Positions 22,980-32,999 of a stretch of 64,000 nt of DNA are shown one piece after another. Location: assembly GCA_016648135.1 (NCBI GenBank), contig JADDOH010023643.1, positions 930,001 through 994,000 on the forward strand, written 5' to 3'. A model generated the notes under the pieces. That model was not told where the DNA came from and did not search any database. It was given only the letters and a program-made list of their open reading frames with translations. Positions within the stretch are counted from its first letter, which is position 1, and every line of letters begins with the position of its first letter. The position numbers and the translations under genes were made by a program. The DNA comes from Agrypnia vestita. Its lineage: Eukaryota > Arthropoda > Insecta > Trichoptera > Phryganeidae.

Positions 22980-24420
22980 ATATGCGCGGAATTTTCATTT
23001 TCCTACTACCCGACTATTGTTTTCATTAGAATTATTGTATACAATACCAAGGGATGAATACTATTAAATAAAGTACAGTAAGCTTGACTAGCGACAGTCT
23101 AGGATCCCCAACGCACGTGCGCGCATTGTATTGCGCTAGAGAAAATTCCACTTAATTCCTGGTAAACGAATCATACATTAAAACACTCAACAATCCGGAT
23201 TTCTGCAAATATTGTAGTTCAAAAATATTATTATATAATAATACAAACAATTTAAAATGAATTCCTGTGTAAGGCTGTGTATTTCTTTTCAATATATATG
23301 TTTTTTAATTCTCTTTTTGCTTTGTATATTTCCTTTACTGATACAACACTGTATTTCTGTTTTTTTTTCATTATATTATTAATATTAATATTAAAATTAA
23401 ATTAAATAATAATGTCTTCAAATAAAAATATATACCTATATAAATTAATTAATTAATTAAGGAAAATAAAAAATAATCTTAAACAAAACTTTAACCCTTT
23501 TTACATTAAACAATTATTCTGCACATATTTACACTTGGACTTATGACTAACTCAACTTTCACTAACATTCCACTTGATACTCTGTAGATACATAATAATA
23601 ACTACCTTATGAAAATAAATACTACTGATGAACTCGAAAAAATATTATAATTGTGTTCTATAACGCCACTCTGGGACAGGCGTAGCCTAGTCCATAATCC
23701 ACAAATTAAACAAAATAAAAAAAATGTGTAATTTATCTTATGTTTTATTGTTAAATTAGTATAAAGTATCTTTATTTGTAAACAAGGATTTTTTTAAAAT
23801 AAAAAAAAAAATTAATTAAACATTAAAAAATACTAGTAATGTATATTAAAGTATATCTTGAATCCTTTTTTGCTCTGAACTAGTTACTACACATATATAC
23901 ATTTTTTTTGATTTGTATAATCTTCTTTTCTGTTAAGGGTCGACTGTCTTCAAGCAGGTAATCCCTAGTTAGGCAGTCGAAGTGTAACACAATAAAAAAT
24001 AAGAAATGAATAAAAAAATATTATTATTACTACAGAAATTTATTAACTGGTAATGAAAATTAGCCATATTTAGCGAAAACCGATAACGCATGCCCCAATT
24101 ACCACCAACAAACGCCAAAATCAAGGTCTGACTTGTCTCTTTTTGAGATGAATTCACTTTAATACATTTCCTGGTGTCACCAGAACCTTTAGCAAACTTG
24201 ACCGGCGAGGAATGCGCGCGCACGCACAGTGCACTTCTTACACAATACCGCTGCTGCGCGGACAGTGGCCGGATCGCCCCTTTCACGTGCGGAAGGCTTC
24301 GGACAGCGCGTAGGAAAATTGTTCTTGGACGCCGCGAAGCTCAAATCGTACAAATGCATATTCACGCATATGGAAAAATGAAAATCGTGCGCGGAGTACA
24401 AACAAACTGAAATACCGGAC
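22980..24420. other. AT-rich stretch, no recognised gene
   Basis: 23220-23900 is extremely AT-rich with simple AT tracts. 24180-24330 is a short GC-rich island (GGCGAGGAATGCGCGCGCAC) with open frames on both strands but no known domain. Confidence 0.35.
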
Positions 24421-24424
24421 ACCA

Positions 24425-24742
24425 ACTGAAACTGTATACACAACAATTAAACATCGAAAGCATTACAAAAAACGAAACACTTAAAATCATTCACAAACTA
24501 GCAATAGGCGAAATACAAGACGAAGACATAAAATTACACAAAATACACGAAAAACACCAACACAACACTAGAACGGCTCAAAACTATCACATAGCACACG
24601 CCAAAACAAAAACAGGGCAATCCCGACTAATTTGCAACGGATTAAAACTATACAACGACCTGCCATAACAGACCAAACAACTGACCACTGACAAATTCAA
24701 AACAGATGTGACAAAAATGCTAAAACTCGGCCAACTATAAAA
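24425..24742 (+). pseudogene. non-LTR-like coding remnant
   Basis: One frame reads ETLKIIHKLAIGEIQDEDI, NYHIAHAKTKTGQSRLI and NGLKLYNDLP before a stop, then DKFKTDVTKMLKLGQL. The 'GLKLYN.LP...FK.....L' order is typical of the extreme C-terminus of insect non-LTR polyproteins. A single stop interrupts it. Confidence 0.45.
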
Positions 24743-24860
24743 AAATGACTTTGCATCTAAATTATATTATTATTGTATTCCTATATTGAATCATATAAAA
24801 ATGTTATCCATAACCTTTTAGGTTTCTATTATATTTTAAATAAAAATATTAAAAATACTA

Positions 24861-25412
24861 TTAGGTGTTGTACCCATAAGTAATCAATTATTTAAGTGGC
24901 AACAAAAAAGAATTAAACTACATTTAATTTAATTTTTAATCGATTTAATCTCCATCGTTATCTAGGACCTTTTGCCATTTTGTTGGTAGACTTTTAAGAA
25001 AAATATGCTTCTAGGTGTTTTTAAAGCGTCATTATCAAACCCCACCGGGCGCCCACTTCGATCGCTATCAGACAAGTCAAAATCACCATCGGAAAATTTT
25101 CTAAACCAACGTTGGCACTTATTTACTTTCAATACGTCTCCATACACATCACAAATATTCATTGTTGCAACCGTTGCATTAAGACACGATAGAAAATGAA
25201 ACAGCATGCAATGACGTACATGTTCTTCAGTTAGTTGATTGTCCGCCATTTACAACACAGTAATAAAAAAAAAAAAATTTAATTGTCACTAGTCATAAGA
25301 CCACGGATTATAATATTGCGTAAAAAACACATTTTTAAACGTTCACTTTACTGAGTTTGACTGAAGCAAACATTCCACACCAAAAATAATTGATTACTTA
25401 TGGGTACACCTA
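24861..25412 (-). mobile_element. internally deleted mariner of a second lineage
   Basis: The ends are inverted (TTAGGTGTTGTACCCATAAG on the left; CTTATGGGTACACCTA on the right) next to TA. The minus strand encodes a mariner N-terminal helix-turn-helix region (ATMNICDVYGDVLKVNKC, RWFRKFSDGDFDLSDSDRSG) fused by a large deletion, with a frame change, to the last residues (FFLKSLPTKWQKVLDNDGD). The whole catalytic domain is gone. The protein and ITR differ from the other three mariners in this window. Confidence 0.75.
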
Positions 25413-25604
25413 TTCTTCTTCTGATGGCCGTATATTGCAGAATTCCTGGATAATTTCCTTTCACTCTTTCAGCATTTGTGTATTTTCTATGACAATGCAA
25501 TATTTAATTGTTTCCAACATGCATTTATTTTAGTATGGAGATATTTAATCTTTTATATATTTTTAAAATAATTATTCTATTTTGGCCCCTATTGCACCCT
25601 TGAG

Positions 25605-25740
25605 ACATTGAAGTGGTTAGTGTAGACTCCTGGCTTGGAATTAGCGAAGAAGCCGCCTTAGCATTAAAAAAAAACAACATGTTTAGCGAAAGAGTAGGAC
25701 TGATAGGGAGCTTTTGCTTATAGAACGGCGCTGGGCCTAT
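25605..25740 (+). repeat. dispersed repeat R, copy 1
   Basis: CCTTAGCATTAAAAAA, GAGTAGGACTGATAGGGAGC and TTTTGCTTATAGAACGG are shared in order with 44465-44555. It has no coding capacity and the class is unknown. Confidence 0.5.
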
Positions 25741-25920
25741 GATGGATTCCACTTCACGGTTTTGAGAGATATAATTAGTTTTAATATTTTAAATAGAGAA
25801 AATTAATAAATAAAAACACAAGTAATAGTAATTTAAGTTTAGTAACAATAATTTGTCTGGGTCTCTAGTCTAAGTTTTTCTCTGATCTGTCTCTTCAAAG
25901 TATAAATTATTTCGGAAATA

Positions 25921-26766
25921 TTAGGTCCTTACATATGAAATTGGCGTTTAGCCGTACTGGCAAATTTGATCTCAAATATCTTCTCTTTGGTTTGGAATTC
26001 CAAATCCAAATTTATACAGCTATTTACTCATGTATTTGTGTTTTGAAAATTATAATTCATTTGTTTTTTCCTCAATTGGCACAATAATGAAGGGATTTTA
26101 AATCGAATCATTACCTGTGATGAAAAGTGGATCCTGTACGATAATCGGAAGCGCTCATCGTAATGGCTGAACCCTGCCGAACCAGCCAAACCATGCCCCA
26201 AGCGAAAATTGACTCCAAAAAAGTTACTTGTGAGCGTTTGGTGGACTAGTGCTGGTGTCGTTCACTACAGCTTTCTTAAATCTGGCCAGACGATTACGGC
26301 AGATGTCTATTGTCAGCAACTGCAAACCATGATGGAAAAGCTAGCTGCTAAACAACCGAGACTGGTTAATCGCTCTAGGCCACTGCTGCTTCATGATAAC
26401 GCTAGACCACACACTGCACAACAGACGGCTACCAAATTAGAGGAGCTTCAATTGGAATGTCTAAGACATCCACCATACTCTCAGGACCTTGCCCCAACAG
26501 ATTACCATTTTTTTCGAAATTTGGATAACTTCTTGCAAAGGAAAAAATTCAACTCCGATGGGGCAGTCCAAACCGCCTTCAAAGATTTTATTGATTCCCG
26601 TCCGAATGGTTTTTTTAGTAAAGGGATCGATGAACTACCTGTAAGATGGCAAAAGTGCATAGATAGCAATGGTACATACTTTGATTAAATAAATATATTA
26701 TAATAAAAAAAAATCGGCTTTATGTTCCCCCCATACTAAACGCCAATTTCATATGTAAGGACCTAA
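25921..26766 (+). mobile_element. mariner transposon, internally deleted (846 bp)
   Basis: The 5' ITR TTAGGTCCTTACATATGAAA and its inverse at the 3' end are flanked by TA on each side (25919-25920, 26767-26768). Compared with the 1.28-kb copies, about 440 bases between the 5' UTR and the first catalytic D region are missing; the join is at about 26078. The remaining transposase keeps TCDEKW, HDNARPH and PTDYHFF (DD34D) but has a TAA at 26161-26163. It cannot encode the DNA-binding half. Confidence 0.9.
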
Positions 26767-26849
26767 TATTAAGACCTTTAATTCCACCATACATAGTCTC
26801 AGGAACTCGGGTTGAGTTGGTGTAAGAATATAGATGTTTATAAACTTTA

Positions 26850-27185
26850 TAATAAAGTTTACAAACTTAAATTCAATTATTGTAGCTATTTTTATAATGG
26901 AAAAACCGCTAGGAATTTTGGTATCAGGGTTAAAGAACATCTTAGAGCATTAAATAGCAATAGTGATTCTGAGTTTGCAAGTCATCTTTTAAAGTAAGAC
27001 CACATAGTTGATATTAATTTAGGGTGAGCAATATTACATACAGGATATAAAGATTCGCAGATAAATTATTTAGAAATAAGAAAAAATGTTAATCTTAAGT
27101 CAAATATTATTAATTATCAAACAAAATTTGAAAATAATCTCCTTTTGAACATATTTCAACTTCAACCAACTTGCTCCTTCTAAGA
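26850..27185 (+). pseudogene. PLE GIY-YIG endonuclease remnant (PLE 1)
   Basis: The frame gives GKTARNFGIRVKEHLRAL and SEFASHLLK, the middle of a GIY-YIG nuclease (the YIG..T.R.F..R..EH block). Downstream, past stops and shifts, SQINYLEIRKNV and NYQTKFENNLLLNIF fit the domain's end. In PLEs this domain follows the reverse transcriptase and makes the target nick. Here the reverse transcriptase is absent and the frame is broken. A hammerhead lies 150 bases downstream on the same strand. Confidence 0.65.
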
Positions 27186-27337
27186 ATTCCGAGGTAAATC
27201 TTTCATCTCTCTTATCCCTAAGTGTTCTCTATTATCTATTTCATTTTGCTCCTTAACCTCCGACCCCCCACCCCTTTATCTTCTGCTTAACCTACTCATT
27301 GGGAAATATATATTATTTGTCAACTTTAGTTAAGATT

Positions 27338-27374
27338 CAACCTGAAGAAGGAAACATTTCCGAAACTGTAGTTG
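27338..27374 (+). ncRNA. hammerhead ribozyme, intact core (PLE 1)
   Basis: Order: CAAC, CTGAAGA, stem II GGAA-ACAT-TTCC, GAA, ACTGT, A, GTTG. The CAAC/GTTG ends pair as stem I; CTGAAGA satisfies CUGANGA. It lies just 3' of the GIY-YIG remnant, the expected PLE position. The following AATAAATTTATTCAT and AAAGTGAAAGCCTGCCTTTG blocks are shared with 13370-13440. Confidence 0.7.
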
Positions 27375-27649
27375 TAAAAAACTAGTAAAAAAAGTGGTGT
27401 TAACAAAGTCATAATAAATTTATTCATAAATATTGTCAGCACAAAGTGAAAGCCTGCCTTTGAAAGGTGTATTCTTAAATAAATTATTATAGATGTCTTG
27501 TATTTCGGTTTAAACTGATGTACGGGTTGAGTTTACATACTTTTTAAGACCAAAATAGTATCTGTTGACTAATAAAATAGTTTTTAAAATATATAACGTA
27601 AAATAAATAGGTTTGATTTTTAGTACAAAATAAACCAAAATTAATAATA

Positions 27650-27935
27650 AAGACCGTCGAGTCGCAAATGAGAAATCGAGTACAGCGGAGGCTGGCTGTA
27701 CCTACACCAGACGAGATACAGCATCTCGGCTCAGTTCGCAGCACTGGGTGGCCTTATAGGGAGGACCTCGTCTCACAGCCCGGGGAGCCGAGAGGAGAAA
27801 TCTCAAGAGAAAGAAAGGAAGACGGAGTCACGATCCGCTCCGTGACCGTAAATCGCGCGCCATCCGCCAGATTCGGAATGCCGGAGAATAAGACGAATCA
27901 AGGAGAGTAAATATAGCGAGGAGATACAATCAATT
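27650..27935 (+). other. GC-rich island of unknown nature
   Basis: A sharp rise in GC (for example AGCCCGGGGAGCCGAGAGG at about 27777) and an open frame of 80 codons (27668-27910) rich in R, E and P. It shows no known domain, no splice sites I trust and no repeat partner in this window. It may be a fragment of an exon or of a retroelement leader. Confidence 0.3.
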
Positions 27936-27982
27936 CAAAAGAACCGAGAGCATTCTGAAAATTAAAAGCGTTCGCCAAGATT

Positions 27983-28349
27983 ATTGATTTGTACATAATG
28001 AAAGTATACAATGAATCGAACTCACCACTTAGGTCATAGAGCAAAGATTGATTTGTACATAATGAAAGTATACAATGAATCGAACTCACCACTTAGGTCA
28101 TAGAGCAAAGATTGATTTGTACATAATGAAAGTATACAATGAATCGAACTCACCACTTAGGTCATAGAGCAAAGATTGATTTGTACATAATGAAAGTATA
28201 CAATGAATCGAACTCACCACTTAGGTCATAGAGCAAAGATTGATTTGTACATAATGAAAGTATACAATGAATCGAACTCACCACTTAGGTCATAGAGCAA
28301 AGATAAGTATACAATGAGACGAACTCACCATTAAAATCATAGAGCAAAG
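27983..28349 (+). repeat. 64-bp minisatellite, five full units plus a partial one
   Basis: Units start at 27983, 28047, 28111, 28175 and 28239 (ATTGATTTGTACATAATGAA at each start) and appear identical. A sixth, shortened and diverged unit runs 28303-28349. The units adjoin directly with no spacers. Near-identity points to recent expansion. Confidence 0.95.
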
Positions 28350-28654
28350 ATAAATAATTATTTAAAAAGCAATAAAAATCGCATTAATTAATAACAATAT
28401 TTCAGAATATTTTGAATATGTAAATTTTTTTTTCTATATGATGTGAATTAGTAATTTAGTGCATTTTTATAAGTATTATACACATATTATAACCCAATTT
28501 CAAAAACAGTACAGGTAGTTGTTTTAAACAGACTGGTCTAGTTAAGCAACTACCCTTGCCTTCTTCAATTTAGGTTATAAATAATTTAGAAAAAATAAAT
28601 AAAAAATATTTAAATAAATACTGGATTTTATCCTCAGGGGGACATCAATAATCA

Positions 28655-28822
28655 AGGTGACCCTCGTAGCCCAATGAGCATGACACCGGCTTTCATATCG
28701 AGTGTTCCAGGTTCTATTCCCGGTAAGGTCACAACTAATCTAAGTGATTTAGTTAAGCCTGAGTGTTTTCTGATGTTTTTCGCTCCTCTAATTGGGCCTC
28801 TTGAAACGTAAAAAAATAAAAA
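28655..28822 (+). mobile_element. tRNA-derived SINE, family 3 copy 2
   Basis: Box A TAGCCCAATGAG (28667-28678), box B-like GGTTCTATTCCCGG (about 28710-28723), body with GTCACAACTAATC and GGGCCTCTTGAAACG, then an A-rich tail. It matches the 11762-11942 copy in opposite orientation. It sits inside a sequence of the GTCTCTGTGAGACATCT foldback family. Confidence 0.8.
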
Positions 28823-28824
28823 TA

Positions 28825-29100
28825 TATATATTATAGATGTCTATGAAATTTAAAGGGAATGTCTTATTAATTATTATTATATATATTATATAATTATTAA
28901 TGTTGTTCCTCTGGGGAAAAAATTCAGTATTGTTTGAACATACTCAAAATATTCTGAATGTATAAAAATTTGTCTAAAAAGGAATAAAAAATCTTCAGGC
29001 GTACTCTAGTTTAACTGTTAATAATTTGGAAGAATGTCATATACATACATGCAAAAAGAATATTGCTTTTAAAAAGCTCATCAAAAAATCATAATCTGAA
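28825..29100. repeat. foldback family fragment
   Basis: Blocks TATTATAGATGTCTATG, CTCTGGGGAAAAAATTCAG, ACTCAAAATATTCTGAATG and GCGTACTCTAGTTTAAC match in order the interior of 16377-16862 and 35988-36300. It is more diverged and lacks a second arm. Confidence 0.5.
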
Positions 29101-29669
29101 GCACTTTCATAAAAAGACCATTAAAAAGCGCTATCAATATCAACTACGTATACACGTAACCATAAATTTTATGGGTACATGTATACTGATTTATTATTAA
29201 TCAGAAAATATTTAGTTAAAAGTAGTCAATATTTTGAAGAAAGGAAATAATTTTACACGATTATTATTGATGCATATATTAAGACCGGAAATACTTTTTA
29301 GATAAATCGTTTCGGGAGGGTTGTCATCTTTGATAGCTGCGTAGCCGAATTTCTTAAGGGCTATAGTCGTAAGGTTTCTTCCCTCGGGTTACTTTTAAGG
29401 CTGCTTTGGGAGTACGGTTACAGAAGGGGTTGTAAGAAAGGAATACTGATAGCGAAGTCGTGTATGAGAAAATTGAGATATTTTTTAATCAAAAGTAGCA
29501 TGCGTGTGACATGTATGGATCGACTACCTTCATGGTTATAAATACAGACGACACTTTTAAAGGAACAAAAAGCTTATATAGAAAATTGCAAATATATAAA
29601 ACGATAAAAATGTTCTCAGATTTTCACGGCCGTTCAGAATCTTCTGTGTATAGTTTTCTGGGATATCCT

Positions 29670-29710
29670 GCCAACGTTTCGGATACCGTTGCAAGGTCCA
29701 TCATCAGGGC
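29670..29710 (-). ncRNA. hammerhead ribozyme, intact core (PLE 2)
   Basis: The minus strand reads GCC, CTGATGA, a GGACC/GGTATCC stem II, GAA, ACGT, T, GGC. The GCC/GGC ends pair as stem I and ACGT is a self-complementary minimal stem III. It lies 3' of a GIY-YIG remnant on the same strand. Stem II has a two-base bulge. Confidence 0.7.
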
Positions 29711-29886
29711 TGATGTGATGAGTGTGTGTTGAAGTGTAGGTAAGTTTTGCTTTGCAATACCGTACCTAAGTCAGGGTGTGTCTAAGTTTGTGTTAGGTTA
29801 ACTACTGGATTGCAGTAACGTGTCGAAAGCAGGATGTGTATGTCTTGATGTAGCATGTTGTGTTTCCGTGTCGGAGACATGTGTTG

Positions 29887-30225
29887 TCAAGAATTTCTGT
29901 AGTGTTTTGTCACTATTTTACCTACTGTCGGATGTCGGACTGTGCGGAGTCGTCGATTTAATTGAACCTGCGAATACCACGAGGTTTTTAACTTAAGACT
30001 GTCATCCCTATTAATATTTACCGGGTGCTTATATATTTTGATTGCTTCTTTGACCACTTTGACTTTGCGCGTGTGGTGACTCTTGGGCTTTCCTAAGATT
30101 TTCGGCTCAAATGAAAAATAGTGGCCCGTATCTAGAAAGTACTCAGCCAATGCCGATTTTTCCGGATGACCGAGTTTGCATGCTCTTTTACGCTCGTCAA
30201 CCCTCTTTGAAATCGTGCGTGCTAA
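29887..30225 (-). pseudogene. PLE GIY-YIG endonuclease C-terminal part (PLE 2)
   Basis: The minus strand encodes ACKLGHPEKSALAEYFLDT, GKPKSHHTR and IYKHPVNINRDDSLKLKTSW, the C-terminal portion of a Penelope-type GIY-YIG nuclease as also found at 32325-32600 and 63040-63160. Upstream of about 30225 the reading frame is lost, so the reverse transcriptase is absent. This is a 5'-truncated copy ending in the hammerhead at 29670-29710. Confidence 0.8.
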
Positions 30226-30499
30226 TGTCGGTCGGTCGTTTTCCCGATGACGTTGAATACGACTTCAACGAAACGTCTAGAATCGTTTCTCGGAAAAACA
30301 TACGGTTCGTATAAAATATCCGTAACCATTTACAGTTAAATGATTATAGGTTGCCAAAGAGACGTTCAGCAGATTTGTGAACGTGAAAGAAAGTTTTTAT
30401 CGAAAATTTGTAACGATTACCTGTAGAAAGTTTTTTACGAGAATCCCAGAATCAAATTTAAAAGTTCAGTGATAAAATCACTCAGTCTGAAAAATACGT

Positions 30500-30760
30500 T
30501 CACTGGACCGATACACCGGCTCGTTGAACTGAAGGGGCTGAACAAGTGCAAAGCATTAATCTTGAACATTCCAAACAGAAATGGGGCAAAGTACTAATGC
30601 AAGTCGGTGCCATGGGGAGGGGGCAAACATTGCTGAACCTTGTCTTCCTCGCGCCCGGAGTGCAGTTTATCGAGTGCAACAAACGGAATGCAGCGCTCGA
30701 GAGGATGAAAGCTGAAAGCTCTTTTTAAAAGGATCGGTTAAAGTCAAGGTAATCCAAAGT
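30500..30760. other. unexplained GC-richer stretch
   Basis: Open on both strands for 60 codons (30546-30728 on plus) without a known domain. Composition differs from its neighbours, but nothing else supports a gene. Confidence 0.2.
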
Positions 30761-30849
30761 CACTCAGCGTTACACAGAATCAACGTTCAAGCAAGAAGGG
30801 AAGATAAAATATTAGATTTTAAAATAATACTAAAACGTATTGATTGATA

Positions 30850-30960
30850 TGGCAGTTTTTTTGTGGTGCAAGATGATTATTTTAATTTCAACTAAATTGA
30901 GCTTTGTAATTCATTACAAAGTTTAATTGAGTTAAAATTAAAATTGCAAAAAAAACTCGA
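30850..30960. repeat. palindromic family P copy
   Basis: AACTAAATTGAGCTTTGTAA at the left and TTACAAAGTTTAATTGAGTT at the right are inverted arms with almost no spacer. The flanking TGTGGTGCAAGATGATTATT matches the outer arm of 285-480 and 47840-48060. The hammerhead-like centre has been lost. Confidence 0.6.
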
Positions 30961-31074
30961 AAAATTTGAAATATGACTTCGAAAAATAAGTTTAATTTAC
31001 AGGGTTATAAATAAAAATGTAATAGTCCGGATGCATAAAGAGAACCAAAATCGTAAAATAATTAACTAACTAAC

Positions 31075-31560
31075 CATCACGCCGTTTCCCCGCAGAGGTA
31101 GGCAGAGTGGATAAACATCCATATTCTTCTATCTTGGCATACCACTTTTGATTCAGCTACATTCATACATCTTCTCACACAAGTTCTACGGTTGTTGAGG
31201 CTTTTAACAGGGCCATCCTCAAATATTTGTACTATATACTACTGTTTTTCTCTATTCTTGTTGCCTTCAACACTCGCCCCACATATTTTCGTAACCATCC
31301 TTTCCTCGTTCATACGTTCTAAATGACCAAACCATCTAGGCACTCCTTTCTTTATTCTGTCTACCAAACTACAGCCAGCATTGCATTCACTTCTAATTTG
31401 TTCATTGCTCACTCTATCGACCAAAGATTTTCCACACAAGCGTCTTAGTGACCGCATTTCAATCGGATTCAGTCTACTTTCATTCCTTCTTTGCCAATTC
31501 CAGGCTTCATTTTCACACATCAGGGTTGGCACCAGAACGCCATAATGTACCGCTAGTCTT
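31075..31560 (-). pseudogene. non-LTR retrotransposon 3' coding end
   Basis: The minus strand encodes SRLNPIEMRSLRRLCG, VSNEQIRSECNAG and KKGVPRWFGHLERMNEERM, a well-known C-terminal order in insect non-LTR reverse transcriptases (EMR.LR..CG, R..IR..C, I.KG.LRWFGH..RM). The 3' end towards 31075 reads ACGGCGTGATGGTTAGTTAG when inverted. The same end is seen at 63525-63745 and, in part, at 31675 and 22549. Confidence 0.7.
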
Positions 31561-32324
31561 GCTTCCTTTGACAGATTCTTATTGGACGTAAAACAATTAA
31601 AACCCTGAAATTACTAAATTTTGGCTATGCCATGAGACATCCAGAGAAAAATCATACCTTGCGTCTCATTATTATCAAACTAACCATCACGCAGTAGGCT
31701 GGCTCGATCATGGCACTCCAACTTCGCTTCGATCACAATGCATATTCTCTTGCACACGATTCCTTATACCCTATGGTTCTGCTGCCTACAACGCCTTACT
31801 CATATATTCTGAAACCAAACTATCTCAGCGAACCTGTCTTTATTATATCTAATACGAAACAGCTAGCATTGTATTCGTATTCAAATTTTTCATTCCTCAC
31901 AGATTTTACGCACATGCGTCTAAGAGACTGCATCAGTCTATTTTAATTACTTTGACTGATGACTTCACTTCCTCTTTCATTCAATCTTATCATTCAAAGG
32001 GAAATTGCGAGCAGAAGAGGTCCTCCAAGATGAAGAACAACACCCTGATCAAAGAATAATGTTAAGGGAAATCCACGGTCCACCTATTTGAAGCTTCTGA
32101 TAGCAAGTTCATTATCACCAACCAACACGATAGCTAACTATCGATAATCGGACAAGCACAAGAAAACGTAAATTTTAACGAAACAGATGAATCAGACGTT
32201 CTGCAAGTAGATGGAATTGGACAAGAAAAGGTAGATAAAGTTGTCTACCTGAGATGCAGACTAAACGAATACTTCAAGTTTGTGTTTACTGGGGTATTAT
32301 GCCGTGTTGTTACGACCTTTCGAC

Positions 32325-32630
32325 TGCGATAAAGTATACGTGGGGCAAACGGCGCGTACCATTTCCAAAAGGGTCAACGAGCACAAACGGGCATGCAAAC
32401 TCGGTCATCCAGAAAAATCAGCACTGGCTGAGCATTTTCTGGATACCGGCCATCATTTTGCATTCGAACCGAAAATCTTTGGAAAGCCTAAGAGTCACCA
32501 TGCGCGTCTTATCAAGGAAGCACTAGAAATCTACAAGCATCCGATAAACATTAATAGAGATGATGGTCTCAAATTAAAAACATCTTGGTATCCGGCGCTT
32601 CAAAGTCATTCTCGTCGCAGACTCCGCAGA
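32325..32630 (+). pseudogene. PLE GIY-YIG endonuclease (PLE 3)
   Basis: The frame gives CDKVYVGQTARTISKRVNEH, LAEHFLDTGHHFAFEPKIFG, ARLIKEALEIYKHPININRD and KLKTSWYPAL without a break. It keeps the YVG half of the GIY-YIG signature, the R of the conserved helix and the E-H block. The GIY strand is missing because the inverted terminal copy joins at that exact point. It is the best preserved of the five nuclease remnants but cannot be functional without the reverse transcriptase and the first strand. Confidence 0.85.
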
Positions 32631-32748
32631 GATAGTGATCAGACAACAGATGAATCATACATACAACACAATACAACACATCATGACTTCGGCACGGTAT
32701 TGTGAGCCGATACTTAACCACAACACCAACATTCAAGACAACACATCA

Positions 32749-32789
32749 GCCCTGATGATGGACCCTGCAATGGGATCCGAAACGTCGGC
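32749..32789 (+). ncRNA. hammerhead ribozyme, intact core (PLE 3)
   Basis: GCC, CTGATGA, T, stem II GGACCC-TGCAAT-GGGATCC (one bulged A), GAA, ACGT, C, GGC. Stem I pairs GCC with GGC; ACGT is the minimal stem III; cleavage is predicted after the C at 32786. All core bases are present. Confidence 0.8.
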
Positions 32790-32999
32790 CCGAAAGGTCG
32801 TAACAACACGGCATAATACCCCAGTAAACACAAACGTGAAGATTCTGAGTGGCCGTGAAAACCTAAGAACGTGAAACAAATCGTATATTTATATAGAGAA
32901 CAGAAGGACATTGAGGTTTATAGGTAAAGATGTGCAAACCATTTATTTTACTTCTAGCAGGACAGAATTATTTTTATATTAAAAAATACTTTGACGATG

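Larger units (their letters stand above)
32272..32875 (+). mobile_element. 5'-truncated Penelope-like element with inverted terminal copy (PLE 3)
   Basis: The unit holds a GIY-YIG remnant, a hammerhead and a 3' terminal block. The first 51 bases (32272-32322) are an inverted copy of 32791-32841 with a single mismatch, so the 3' terminal sequence is repeated upside down at the 5' truncation point. Such inverted terminal copies on 5'-truncated elements are a known Penelope feature. The end block GAAGATTCTGAGTGGCCGTG is shared with 29610-29650 and 55200-55225. Confidence 0.85.

Noticed and set aside
24174..24446. Overlapping open frames on both strands in a GC island
   Set aside because: Mutually antisense frames with no recognisable motif. 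No splice or start context separates them.
27983..28349. CRISPR-like array
   Set aside because: The 64-bp units are contiguous with no variable spacers, in a eukaryotic context. It is a minisatellite.
29320..29410. rRNA- or tRNA-like fragment (GATAGCTGCGTAGCCGAATT)
   Set aside because: No conserved rRNA helix or tRNA box pair could be supported, and there is no second copy in the window.
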